Positions 12,905 through 25,682 of a DNA stretch of 64,000 nucleotides are shown here, piece by piece; the stretch's first letter is position 1, and every line of letters starts with the position of its first letter. Made by a program: the position numbers and the translations under genes. The notes under the pieces are model-generated. The model searched no databases. It was not told where the DNA came from and saw only the letters and a list, made by a program, of their open reading frames with translations. Origin of the DNA: Stromatinia cepivora (lineage: Eukaryota > Ascomycota > Leotiomycetes > Helotiales > Sclerotiniaceae); NCBI GenBank assembly GCA_014898415.1, contig RCTD01000018.1, positions 625,001 to 689,000 of the forward strand, given 5' to 3'.

Positions 12905-13420
12905 TAATAATCTTTTGTTATTAGAAAATCTAAAATCTATTTTTTTAGAAAATCTAAAAAATACATTTTTCCTTAAAGAATTTCAAAATCAATTCCAAAA
13001 AAAAGGAGAAATAAAGAAATAACTATATTTTTGGAAAATCCAAAAATAATAAATAAGATAGAATTGTTTTTTATTTTATAGTTTTATTAGAGAATCTAAA
13101 ATCTATTATTTATTAGAAAATCTAAAATCTTTTTTTTTAGAAAATCTAAAAAATACATTTTCATTTAAAGAATTTCAAAATCAATTCTAAAAAAAAGAGG
13201 AATGAAAAAGTAACTATCTTTTTTGGAAAATCCAAAAATAATGAATAAAATAGAATTGTTTTTTACTCTATAATTTTATTAGAAAATCTAAAATCTATTA
13301 TTTATTAGAAAATCTAAAAAAAAATATATTATCCCTTAAAGAATAGAATTTCAATATCAATTTAATAAAAAAAAAATATATAAAAAAAGAATAAAGAAGT
13401 AATTATCTTTTTTGGAAAAT
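12905..13420. repeat. Tandem array of palindrome-bearing modules, about 170-190 bp each
   Basis: Roughly three modules. Each carries paired TTAGAAAATCTAAA palindromes, then an A-rich AATTTCAAAATCAATT segment, then TTTTTTGGAAAATCCAAAAA. This is the largest concentration of the palindrome in the element. Confidence 0.72.
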
Positions 13421-13934
13421 CTATATTACAGAGGATAGCTATATCACTTGATATTATTATAATAGGGAATAATAAGAATAAATAGTAATATACTAAATTG
13501 ACTTGAGGATTAATCAGAAAGATCAACCCTTATATATATATTTAGAATAAACAATAGAATCACTTGAATAAGTAATAATGATTTTCTTGTAGATTATGGA
13601 TATAATTATTATAAACAAAGTTTTTAATAATTAATTTGATAAAAATATATATATCTATAAGGAAGATTGTAATAATCAATATAACTTTGCGAAAAGTTTG
13701 CGAAATTATAGTTATATAAGTTTTATATAATTTTATATAGAATATAAATTTTTCCATAACAATCTAAAAATAATGAATAATATAGAACATATGAAAAGAT
13801 TACGGTATTTATGGGTTCAACCTGAAATCCCTTGGTATATTTGCCAATGATTCGTATAATCTAATTTGTTTAGGTAATCGTATTACTAATCACAATGTAT
13901 ACACCAGGGGATTTTAATATCTTTTGATTCGATG

Positions 13935-14250
13935 ATTTTATTATTAGAAAATCTAAAATCTATTATTTATTAGAAAATCTAAAAAATATATTCTTTCTAA
14001 ATAATTTCTATATCAAACTTTGAAAAAAAATAATAAAGAAGTTATTTAAGAAAATATCTTTTTTAAATAATCTAAAATATATCATTTATTAGAAAATCTA
14101 AAAACTGTTTTTTCCTTTAAATAATCTCAATATCAATTTTAAAAAAAAAAAAAAAAAAAAAAAAGAATAAACAGTTATCTTTTTTTAGAAAATCTAAAAG
14201 TTATTTCTTTTTAGAAAATCTAAAATCTATTTTATTAGAAAATCTAAAAA
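13935..14250. repeat. Second central palindrome array with poly-A run
   Basis: At least six further TTAGAAAATCTAAA palindromes, with a run of about 25 A at about 14140-14164. Separated from the first central array by about 500 bp of unrelated AT-rich DNA. Confidence 0.7.
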
Positions 14251-14429
14251 AAGTATTATAAATAAACTACTATAATATAATAAAAATATATTTCTAATTA
14301 ATAATCAAACTACTAGCCTATCTAGATATTATTTATACCTTTATCTTATATTTTATTAACTTTTTTTATTATTTCAACCTTTATTCATTCTTCTTTTTAT
14401 TATTATTTTATAATAATCTCCAGATTTTT

Positions 14430-16640
14430 TAATACTATAATAGAAAAATTACCTTTAAATGAAGAAATTAAAGATAATAAGTTTATAAACTATTAAGAAA
14501 AGAATTACAACTTTATCGAATATATTTTAATAAAGATTATAAACATTTCTTTTTTTTTAATCGATCCAATAATAGAATTTCTAAAGATATTGAAAGATAC
14601 AAATAATCCTTTCCTTTTCGATAAATTAATCGATTTTTTCTTTATATTTGAAAATATAGAAATCGAAAAATCTGTTAAAAAAAGGATTTATGAAATCAAC
14701 AAGAAATTCAAAGCCAATCTTGATAAAGTTATTAGATTTCATAATATCAAGCCTGATATTATATATAATTAAGGTTTTAAGGATCTATCGATTTTGAGAT
14801 TGGTATCAATTCGACAATCTATTGAATATTAATAATTTCAATGTTATATAATTATATTATTTTCGGAATGGAAAAAGCAATAGTTTTTTGTTTAATACAA
14901 GGAATTAATAATTGTTTATTCGAAATTCATTTCAATGGAATACAATAAATATATTGATATAGAAAAAAAAACATGAAAAGTTATAGAAATTCGAAATACT
15001 CTTTTATTCTTTGAAATTGATAAAGATTTCGATAATCAAAACCTAATAAAAATGGAGGAGAAAAGAGTATAGATATAATTATATATAATCAAAAACCAGT
15101 AAAAGTTATTCAAAAACTTCTAAGAGATAGTATGTATAATAAATTCTATTAAATATTGTTCTAATTTTATGTAGGTTATATGTATAGAGAATATATAGAT
15201 ATAGATTCTTGTATATATAGTTGATTCGAGAAATATTGGAAAAGAAATCGATGGATTGTATATTACTTTTATGGGCAAAGTATTCGAAGATATTATAAAA
15301 AGTAATTTTCGTTATTTATATTCAATTTTTGAAAATTGGGTAAAAATCAACGAATGAATTATTATATTATTTTCCAAAAATAGGAATGAAAGTATTCGAA
15401 AATTCATTATTATATATGATAAGATAAATAAATTATTATTATATTAAAAAATGAATATTATACAAATCTTATATCAAAAATCCAATTATAATATTTGGAG
15501 TATTGAATTATCGAGTCGTTATTGTCAAAAGAGTATCGATTTAGAGCAAACGAGAGATATATTTGATTTTAATAATCTATAATTAAATAGTTTTCAAATA
15601 TAAAGTTTGTTATTACAAATATTATATAACCAATTCAATAATCTTATCAAATTGAATTGAAGTATTATATTAATATTGGAAGTTATGGCATAAACAAATA
15701 TAGAATTGGTTTATATCGAGAATAATGAGAAAGGTTTTATATCAATTGAATGGATTTTAGAATAATATAAAGTATGAAATAATATAATTATTAGTGTTCA
15801 TTGATGGATATATATAGTATTTCAAAATAAGATATTATTATTTTGTTTTTTATCTTTTGAAAATATGAATAGAAATGGTGAAGCGTTTGAAAATTATCCT
15901 ATAGATATTAATCTTGCAAATCTTATTATAAAAACTGGAGTAGTATTTTTAGTTTGAATTGTTCAATTTTTAGATAATCAAATAATATCATTTATTAAAT
16001 CAAAAAAACGGGGTCGAAATCGATTACGAAAATCTACTATCTTTCAAATTCTATAAACCAATGAAATTATTTTAGTAAAAAATAAAAAAGATTGATCGCA
16101 AAAGAATAAAAAGATAAAAGAAGAAAAAGAAAAAAAAGGGAGAAAGGAAAAGAAAAAGAAAAAGAAAAAGGAAAAGGAAAAAGAAAAGGAAAAAAAAAGA
16201 AAAAGAAAAAGGAAAAGGAAAAAGAAAAAGAAAAGGAAAACGATTCCGATAATAAAAATAATCCACAAAATTCATGTCAAAATTCATTCAAGAAATCCAA
16301 AAAACATTATCAAACTCATATATCTAATAATATCTTTTATTTGATACAAATAAAACATTTTCTAAAATATTTAGGTCTTTTCGATTGAAAGTAAAAGTAA
16401 TTGTCCTTCTTAATAATAATGATAATAATGATAATAATAATGATAACGATGATAATAATATAAATAAAAATATTAATGATAATGACTTTCCAATAGAATA
16501 AAATAATAAAAACTAAGATTAGATAATATAATATTATAAAAATAATAAAGGAGAAATCAAACAACATCTCTGAATTTTTAAAGAAAACTGAACAAATCAA
16601 AAATTACAAAGTTTGTTTTTTGTAGAATAAAATGAAATCT
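14430..16640 (+). pseudogene. Decayed plus-strand coding tract, family unknown
   Basis: Open stretches such as 14590-14772 (60 codons, charged, rich in Lys, Glu and Ile) are separated by RIP-type stops. A pure purine tract at about 16085-16250 would read as Lys/Glu/Arg repeats. This could be an upstream part of the transposase gene or a separate gene; I cannot assign it. Confidence 0.3.
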
Positions 16641-17216
16641 TTTTAACAAATATACTTCTTTAACCTTTCTATCTTCTTTTATCAAACTTATCTATAATCT
16701 TATATTTAAACTTTATCAATAACAAATTCATTAATTATAATTTATACAACAATTATAATTTCGAAGAATAATCTTTATTACTTGAATTCCTTTTTATATT
16801 CATTCTGAATCTAATATTTATTCTCTTTCTACTCTTATTAATTACTATATATTTATATCATATTATCTCAAAATCTATCTTCGATTTCTATATTCTTTTT
16901 TTCTCATTTAAATATTTACAATATCTTAATCTTTATTGATCAATATCTACCTCTTTATATATATATTCTTTCTTCCTAACCTCTAAATATTTTTATAATA
17001 ATTAAACAAAGAAGCGGAGATATTATTACAAATTTATTTAAATCAAAAAAACCTTTATTATATAATTTGAAAGGAAGATTTGATGAAAAAAAGACAAACA
17101 AAAGATTAAAATATAATTTAATAATAAAAACTAAGAAATTTATTAATACTTGAAAAAAATATAATATTTTTAAGAAAAATAGCAATAATATAATATTAGA
17201 TAACAAGGATTTTATA

Positions 17217-20100
17217 TAACTTAAAGGATTTGATAATATGAATCTCGGAGATGATTATATCTCAAATGATTTGGATGAATGGGATAATATAAAGGAGAAA
17301 AAGTTTTTCATTTTATTTATATCCAGAATTATTCCAAGCTTAAAATATGAAAACGATTGGAAAAGTATTTATCCTTAATTAATCAAAGTTCTATTAAAAA
17401 AGAATTATGGATGTATTATATATATCAAAACTTGTAATATTCAATATTTTACTCTTTTAGATTTTAAATCCCTTTGTTGTATTATCAATATTTAACTAAT
17501 TTTTAAAATAGCTCTTTCAACAATAAAAATAGTTTTATATTGCAGTTTTTATATAGGGGATAAAACTATAGTATTAATGAAACTAAGATATTTCTTAATA
17601 AATAAATTAAATATCTATTATATATCAAAAGTAATAATCTAATATTAAGTTCAGATTCTTTAAATTTTATAATTGATATCAAATTAAACTTTATCGAATT
17701 TATATATTATATATAGATATCAGATTTTAATCCTATAAATATAATAATACTTGGTTTTCAATAATATTTGGAAAATAAATATTTTGTTCGAATTAAAACT
17801 CTTCGGAAAATGTAATCTGAATATTTATATAATTGGATTTCTATTTAATACTTTTTGAATAACTTTTTTTTAGAAAAAGCAAAAGAATATAATGTTATTT
17901 TGATATCAAGAAACGATTTAAGGAATATATACCTTATATACTTCAATCGAAAAGATAATGAATAAAATCAAAATGATTCTATACGAATCAATATAGATGA
18001 TTGTTTTACATAATATCGATATCTAAGAAAAAGAGATATTTCAAGAAAAGAATTGTTTATTAATAATTTATTTACTTTTAATCCATCTATTTCAATCGAT
18101 ATTCAAGTTCTCGAAATAAATATTGAAATAGTAAAGCAAAACTTAAATAAAGGGTATCCATATTACTTTGTAATATTGGAAACAATAAGGATTAAAGGAA
18201 GTCAATAGGAAACAAAAGATCAAAGTGATCTTATAAATATAATTTGTGAATATGAAACATATTTGAATCTTTTGAATTTATATTATAAAAAGCAATTTGA
18301 AATTACAATTCATTTTGTAAAAGCTTTATTCAAAAAGATATTATCTCAAGATATACATCTTATTTTGTATTATAATATTAATTATATTTTTATCAAATAT
18401 CTAAAAAGAATACACCCTGATTTAATTAAGAAAATTTATATTTATATAAATGCTTTTCATATATATACCTATATATTGAATTATTAATTAAATTATTCGT
18501 TATATCGAATATTCCTTTATATATTAAATAATAAAGAATATATAAAAAAGGATTAGAATGATTAATCTTTCTTAGTAATATCTATTTATATTTCAATTGT
18601 ATTATATCGAAAAATAATATATACAGAATTTATATTCTACAAAATTTGGATTTGTTAAATTGAGATTGGAAAATAGATTAATAAAAAGTTTAAGTGAGTT
18701 TAATTATTAATAGAAGAAAATAAAAAGATTATATTAATAATAAAATAATATCTTCTGGATAAAGGGTTAGAAATTGATATTAATAATAATATTCTATAGC
18801 TAAAATAGATTTAAAGGTAAAGGGAATAGTTTTTATAGAATTCTATATCAATAATAGAACGAAAAAAACAATGATTATATTTATGATTTTAACAACTATT
18901 CAATTATAAATTGAATTTATTTAAATATATAGTTAGTTTAATAAATGACGAATTAATACAAAAATATGTAATTCTAAAATTTGATATTGATATTAAGAAA
19001 TATAGATCTAATAAATATTGTTTATTTCATTCTTTTGGATTTTATATTTTTCTCAAATAATTGGAAAATATTACTCAATTTATAAAGATAGAATTTATTG
19101 AGTAAAATCAAATACGGGAATATTGATTAAATGATAATGATAATATTAAAAACTATATATATTTATAGTAATTTAATTATTTTGATTCTTTTATTCAAGA
19201 TTTTCATAAAGATTACGCTTTCCGAATATTAGAATTTCATTGGATACAATAAAGATTCAATATTCGAGATATAACTGATATTTCTAAATATTATAGTGTA
19301 ATTATACACTATTTGCCTTTACTAAAAAGCAAACTAGATAAAATCAATTATATAATTGAGAAACTTTCTTTACAAAATCGAATTATATTTAAAATTATTA
19401 TGAATATTTTTAATATAAATAATTTCAAATAAGATACTAATCAATATATTTGGGCATACAAGATCTTAAAAGTTAAGAAATTATTGGATATAAAAGATAC
19501 AGAAATAGAAGAATTATTAAAGAATATATTTATATTACAAACGATCGATATTTAATATCAATCTATTCGTACAAATAAGCAATTTTTAATCTATCGACGA
19601 TAATAAATCTGTATAGCTAAATAAACTATAAAGGAATTAGAAAATACAATTAAATTAAGTGATAAATTTATTAACGAAAATATTTATATTCATTAGATAA
19701 TAGTTCGAAAGTTATTTGGAGGAATTCGAGTAATATAAAGTGTTTTAGATTACCTTTAAGAATATATACATTTAACAAATCAGATTTATTTAGTAAAGAA
19801 ATTAAAAGGTACTTTTTTGTATTATATAAATAATCTAATTTATAAGTTAATAAATAATAGATTTCATTAAAAAAGGATATAAATTAATATCTGGATTTCA
19901 TTCTAGATTTGATAGTATTATAATGAAGAATAATCCTTTTGAAGTTGACGATAAGTTTTCTATAAACAAAGATGAATCAGAAGAATCAAATATAGAGATA
20001 CAAATAAAATCGATTTCTAATTATATATAAATATTAACTAATTCTGCTAATCTTATTGATGATTTTCGATAAGAATTTGAAAAGCTTAATTTGAATTAGA
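17217..20100 (+). pseudogene. Decayed KDZ-type transposase
   Basis: The core lies at 18263-18565 in one reading frame. An Asp-x2-Cys site appears as N38/Y41 of the 18263 ORF (codons 18374 and 18383), in the context LILYYNINY. Then come His66 (18458) with Tyr at the expected second His and Cys positions (residues 70 and 74), and then NKEYI, with Glu at 18536 and a TAG in the Trp place at 18554. Every departure is a single C-to-T or G-to-A change. The order D-x2-C ... H ... H ... C ... E ... W is that of KDZ transposases, which cut and join the element's ends. An N-terminal tract starts at about 17238 in a different frame, so an indel or lost intron is likely. An acidic tail follows near 19.9-20.0 kb. 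The element is non-autonomous as it stands. Confidence 0.62.
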
Positions 20101-20146
20101 GAATTATAATATGTTTTGATATTTGTTGTTTCTTTCAATCTTTATT

Positions 20147-20479
20147 TTATTGTATAAAGTCTTCAGATTTCTTATAAAAGGATTGTAAAATAAATCTTAA
20201 AAGATCAATGAGATCTTTTGATCTTTGATAGGAATGATTCGAAATATTAGAAATGAGATTATTAGGTAATAAAACAAAGGTTGCTTTTTCATTTAAGATA
20301 ACAAAAAATGTTATTATTTTTGTAATATTTATTCGTTTTCCTTTTGGAATATAAAGTGTTGATAAAGTTTGAATAGATTTTTGAATTGATTTTGATATAT
20401 ATATTGAAGTTGAAGTTGAAAATGAGTGATTTGATTGTAATGGAATGTCTGAAGAATTATATATTAATAATGTAAACAA
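20147..20479 (-). pseudogene. Minus-strand 110-codon ORF in the 19-kb element
   Basis: The longest single open frame on the minus strand of this element, with an N-terminal Ser/Thr-rich stretch and a basic middle. It has an ATG and a stop but no recognised domain. It may be a decayed accessory gene or chance in a stop-poor patch. Confidence 0.25.
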
Positions 20480-21069
20480 ATTTCAAAGAATAAGATTTAT
20501 ATACTAAATATAGAAATAAAGTTTGAATTAAATTTGAAGGAATTTTCGAGTAGATTTGATAAGGCTTAATAAATCTCAGATATTTTTAATCTACAAGAGA
20601 TTTGATCCTGGTATTATTAATCTTGATTTCATTCATAACTTTCAAGTTTTCGTTTCAAATGAACTGGTATTATATGCTTTTTTAAAATAATATATAATAC
20701 TTTATCTTTATTAGGGTTTATTAGATTATATTCTAAATATATATATATAAGAGAGATTTCGTCTGATGATAATAGATTAAAATAAATTTGAGATCTGTTT
20801 TGAGAATTATGTAAATAAAAGTTGAGATCTATAGATAACTATAATAAGGAAATATAGATTTGTAATTGTAAAAGGAATTGTTAATGTTCTTCGTTTAATA
20901 AAGATATCTGCTTTATAATGATGATAAGATCTAAATCAAATATGTAATAGTATATATTACAAAAAGATATTTTTGAAAATATTTTAATTAAAGTAATAAT
21001 AGTATGATTATATAAAAAGCGAACTAATCTTTATACGACTTTTCATAATGAATTATTTCATATCATTAT

Positions 21070-21490
21070 TATCTTTTAGAAAATCCAAAAAACACAATCA
21101 ATTTTATATTTTAGAAAATCCAAAAATAATAATCATTGTTAATTTGCAGAAAATCTAAAAAACATATTCACTATAATCTTTTAGAAAATCCAAAAAACAT
21201 AAAAGAAATTCTTAAATTATCCATCAATATATTTCTCAGTTTTTCTAAAAATAAGTTTTAGGATTTTTACAAATTATGTTTAGAATTCATTTTTACATTT
21301 TTAGATATTCTAAAATAATTCCTTTTTAGATATTCTAATAAAGATTTTTCAGATTTTTAAAAATATCAAAATATATGTGTCCAAAATCTGTTCCTAGATA
21401 TTCTAAAAAATGTTTCTCAGATTTTCTAAAATTTCCAGAATTTTTCTAACCCTAACCCTAGGAATATAGTTTTTAGATTCTCTAAAAAAG
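21070..21490. repeat. Right subterminal palindrome cluster
   Basis: About ten copies of the TTTTAGAnnnTCTAAAA-type palindrome in several variants (AAAATCC, ATATTCT and TTTTCT centres), placed just inside the right inverted repeat and mirroring the left cluster. Confidence 0.72.
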
Positions 21491-21546
21491 ACGAGTATAT
21501 TGATTACATATTTCAAAAATACAATTAATAATTAGAATATTATACT

Positions 21547-21727
21547 TTTTCAATTGTTAGAGTTGATATAAGCTAGGAATTATGTATTCTATTATATAGA
21601 GTAGAAAGACAAGAGTTGAATACTTTAAATTTTAATTAAAAAATAAATAAGGGTGAGATGGCCTCTTAACCCTTATCGTAGCGAAGAGACAAGGGTTAAG
21701 AGAGCCTCTTGTCGTCGGACATAGGTG
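21547..21727 (-). repeat. Right terminal inverted repeat of the 19-kb element
   Basis: 181 bp, the inverse of 2614-2794 with about three mismatches. Ends ...CGGACATAGGTG. Confidence 0.93.
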
Positions 21728-21735
21728 CGATTTAA
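21728..21735. repeat. Right target-site duplication CGATTTAA
   Basis: An exact copy of 2606-2613. Together they date the insertion after copia E. Confidence 0.92.
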
Positions 21736-21850
21736 TCTATTTTTTTCTTCTTATGCTTCTTCTAATCGGAATCCCATTTCTTCTCCTTCAATAAAGAAAC
21801 CTCTTTTGCTTAATTCTAGTTCTGCAAAGGAATCTTTCGTTATTGATTGA
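21736..21850 (+). pseudogene. Cys-rich opposite-strand ORF of copia E, last part
   Basis: Continues the frame of 2393-2613 across the 19-kb insertion: Asn-Leu-Phe-Phe then a Ser-rich C-terminal tail to TGA at 21848-21850. That one duplication copy rejoins both parts in frame supports a real coding frame before the transposon landed. Confidence 0.55.
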
Positions 21851-22000
21851 TTTATATAATATCTAAATGTTTTTGTCTTTTGATTTAGAAAATGAAATCA
21901 AAATGAAAAATTTTCTTTTTACAATTTTTGAAAAATAAAATATAAAACATAAAAATGATTAATACTGTATTTCTATATCAATTTTAATTCATACAAAGGT

Positions 22001-25000
22001 TTAATCGATCTTCATATAAATTTCTTGTTTTATCTATCCCTTTATATATATTTCGAGAGTATTTGTATCAATAAATTTTTCTAAATTATTATTAGGATTA
22101 GCTTTTGTTATTATATCAATAATATTATCGAATCCATTGATTCATTTCATTTCTGTCAATTCTCTTCGTTTGTATGATTACCGAAATACTATGATATCGA
22201 TTATCAATCTTTTCTTTTTCGTTGTACCTAATTTAACAAGGCATTTGTATAGTAAATATAAATCAATATATACAATAATTGGGATATCAAGGATATCGAA
22301 TTATAAGATAACAATTTGTAAAATAGATCGTATTACAAGACCAATATCTACTTCTATTATTATTTTATATATTTTAGATATTAATATATTATATATAACT
22401 CTCTTATTTTTCGTATTATTATAATGGATAATATTGTCTTTTATTTCGAAGGTATTTTCGTCTGATATATTTTTATTTACAAATAAAATAATGAATTCTA
22501 TTTGATTACTCAAATCCTTATTATTAGCAAAGAATCCATCAACAAAAACGAATAGTTTTATATAATCTTTTTTAAAAAGAATAAAACGAAAACTTCGATT
22601 AAGATTTTTCATTTATCAATTTAATCTTTTATTAAACAATTTGATATTTTCGTCTAATAGATCTTGGTATTGTACAGTAATTGATAAATCGTACAATACT
22701 TTTAATTAACAAATTGTAGTAATATATACTCCTTTAATTCTTTATTCCTGATATTGCTTTGAATTATTAATCTTTCCGATTTTCTTTCCTTAACCTTTTT
22801 GTATAAATATAAGATTGTTTTTTATATATTGTATTATATATCTATTGAATATTAATAGAGTATCATTTATAAAGTATTCTTTTGATTTGGCTTTAATATT
22901 TATATCAATCAATTCTTTGTTTTTTAGTTTTAGGAATTGTTTATTTATAAGAATGAAGATATTATTTGTTTGTATTCCTATAATTCCGAATTATATATTC
23001 TTTAAATCCGAGATTAGCAAATAGGGATCATATAACAATATAATCATATTCAGTTTTTTTTTGATGGTGTTTCCAATAGGTTGCCCATTAATATATTCCT
23101 ATTTTTGTGATACTATATAATGGCTTTTTGATTATTATAATTGTACTCTTTGTATATTTACCTTGAAGTTCTTTTGGTAAATTTGCTAGTACAATACGAT
23201 TCAAAGGTGTTTTTGATTGTATATATATCTGTATGATATCTTGTATTATAAACTTGATATCTATTGGCTTTAATATTGGAGTTAGAATTATAATGATTCT
23301 TTGGTTTGATCTTTGGATTATAGATATTTGTATTAATATTATTTCTTTTCCAAAATCATTATATATTTGAATGATTAAGCATAACTTTTTGTACAAAAAA
23401 TTTGTTATACATCCCTTAACTTCATTTACAAAACATGAATTAAACAATCTCCCGGTATATACAAAAGGATTATATTTGACGAATTCGAAAACATCTTTTA
23501 CAATTAAATTATCGATCTTTTATATTTGTGAAACTTCAAATAGTTGTTCTTCAATTGTAATGATTCCTTTTATATAAAGATCAATTATAAGATCCAGTAT
23601 TTCTTGCTTCTTCTTTGTGATAAATACTTCTGATAGATCTTGATTATCTCGAATTGTAATAATTAGTTAATTATATTTATTATTTATTTTTTGTATCTTT
23701 TATAGAAATAATATTCTAGGGATTTCGATTTGTATTAATATATAAAATATAGGATTAACTATTCTTTCTTTTTTAATATTAAATTATATACATCTTCTTT
23801 CAGATTTACTTATCTCTTAATTTTAATCTGAAAGAATAAAAAGAATCATCAAAAGTGATAGATTCTCCAAAAGTAACAGATTTTCTAGATTTGGAAGGAT
23901 TATCGGAAATGAATTTTCTATTGGGAATGATTCTTTATATATATCCTTATAAAATGATTTAACGATTATTATACAAAATTCTATAGGATCATAAAGGAAA
24001 TCGATTATATAGTTTTGATTTATAATTACAATCAATTTATAGAGTCCTGTTCATCCTTTCTTTTCTTTTTATACTTATATTAATGAATTCAAAAGTAGTT
24101 TTAGTATCTCGTATATATCTGGGCCATTTCTAATATCAAATGAATCTTGTATTATATACTTTGCTTGAATTTCTTAAATCTCTTTCATTATCTATCGGTA
24201 TATCTATATTTGTTTTACAATCGATTAAGAAGATAAATTATATAAGGTTATTTGGGGATATACTTTATATACAAAAAGAATTGAAACAAGGTCGTTTGGT
24301 TTTGTAATATTATTTACTACTTTGATTACTATCTATAAAATAGTTTCTTTTTCGAGATTTTTGTTTTTTAATTCTTCCTTGAATATTTCATACAATCATC
24401 GTATAAATGTATGAAATCTTTTGACTTTACCAATTGCATTATAAACTTTTACAAAAACTTTACGAATATCGATTTAAAGAGCTTTCGTCTTTTATTGAAA
24501 TTCGATTAATATAAAATTCGTATTTGTATTATAAGATATATAATCTGGTAGGCCAAAATATATATCGATTCAGTATTTCCGAATTGTATTTCAAATTGTT
24601 TTTGTATTTATATCTTGTACAAATGCAACAATATTGTATATAGTAGTTTCATCGATAATATAAAGAATAGGTTTTCCTTCAATATAGAATATATCCAGAA
24701 TGATTGAATAATTGAATTCGATATCATCTTTTATTATGAATTTGAAATATCCTAAGGATTTTGTATAAAGCTGATAATATTTATATATTTTATTAAGTTT
24801 CTCGATTATCTAAAAGTTAATATCTGTATACTCTACACGATTAAATATATTGATAAGTTTTCGTATAAAGGGATACCCGAATCTTCGATATATTTATTGA
24901 AGTTCAGTTTCTATTAAATAATAATATATCACCATCTTTTCTATTTAATCAAGAAATATAAAAGAATATCCCCATTTTCGTACAATAAAAATAGTTTTAT

Positions 25001-25650
25001 TATCTTACCTTAGTATATTTGATATATTATCGAATATAATATATAAGCGATCTATATCCTGTATACATATAAGAAATAGAGTATTTATTGGTACAATAAA
25101 AAACGTAATGATTCCAATTAATATTTGGACAATGATATCTCCTTACAATCATATAATTCCTTTTCCGAATTTGATATTGTATTCAGCACCTTTCATATAT
25201 GAAATGCCTTTCTTTTTTTCTAATACCTGCACCTGAAATTCCCCTGCTATTGATACTCCTGATATACCTATATCTGGAATAATACCTTGAAATATATTTG
25301 CTGAATATCAATCTTGAAATTGGAAAACTTCATTTGGGTTATCACTCTTTTCGTACTTTTCATACAATTAATTGAATTGATCATTTTGTAAATATATATA
25401 CATCAATAATTGTCTCCCTAATAGTTTTACAATATACACTTTATTAACAGAATCTATTTCAATGAAATATATTTCGAATTGAATCATTTGATTGTTTGAA
25501 GATTCAGTTTGAGGATATTCGAAAGTATTTTTTTTTTCTAATATTTCGTTCTTTTTGTATTACAATTCGAATACACCTTTATATTTCAAAAAATATTACT
25601 CGAATATTTCTTCATTTATTTCTTATTCTACTATATATTGATTGAATTTC
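22001..25650 (-). pseudogene. Decayed pol of copia E
   Basis: Read right to left. An integrase core is recognisable near 24.3-24.75 kb (IEGKPILYIIDETT then FGLPDYILYN), as in fungal copia integrases. Reverse transcriptase lies around 22.65-23.9 kb, the best piece being 23088-23447 with IQRSNQRIII and NRIVLANLPKELQGKY. RNase H starts at 22612 with KLFVFVDGFFANNKD and continues through CLVKLGTTKKKRLIID to a stop at about 22001. Stops are RIP-type, so the polyprotein that would copy and integrate the element cannot be made. Confidence 0.8.
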
Positions 25651-25682
25651 GTTTTCCATTCCTTTTTCGTATAATTTATCGA

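Larger units (their letters stand above)
2614..21727 (+). mobile_element. 19.1-kb KDZ-type DNA transposon
   Basis: The element is bounded by 181-bp terminal inverted repeats starting CACCTATGTCCGACGACAAG, with about three mismatches between the two ends, and by an 8-bp target duplication. Length 19,114 bp. The interior is AT-saturated, with stops in every frame, yet a plus-strand frame near 18.26-18.57 kb keeps the motif order of KDZ transposases. Zisupton-class KDZ elements are known to be large and to make 8-bp duplications, so structure and coding trace agree. Other contents are an unrecognised plus-strand gene remnant (5.1-6.7 kb), repeat-rich low-complexity tracts, and clusters of a short palindrome near both ends and in the middle. 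Alternatives are hAT (8-bp duplication, but normally a few kb) and Polinton (usually 6-bp); no polymerase or capsid trace was seen. Confidence 0.75.

Noticed and set aside
12905..14250. CRISPR-like regularly spaced repeats
   Set aside because: A eukaryotic transposon interior with irregular spacing, palindromic units and no unique spacers of constant length.
16044..16290. Long Phe/Leu/Ser ORFs on the minus strand
   Set aside because: Produced by a simple purine tract on the plus strand.
21454..21475. Two telomere-like units (CTAACCCTAACCCTAGG)
   Set aside because: Only two units, inside the right subterminal cluster of the 19-kb element. Not a telomere or a convincing interstitial array.
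2614..21727. Polinton/Maverick or virus-derived element
   Set aside because: The duplication is 8 bp, not 6, and no polymerase, protease, ATPase or capsid trace was found; KDZ motifs fit better.
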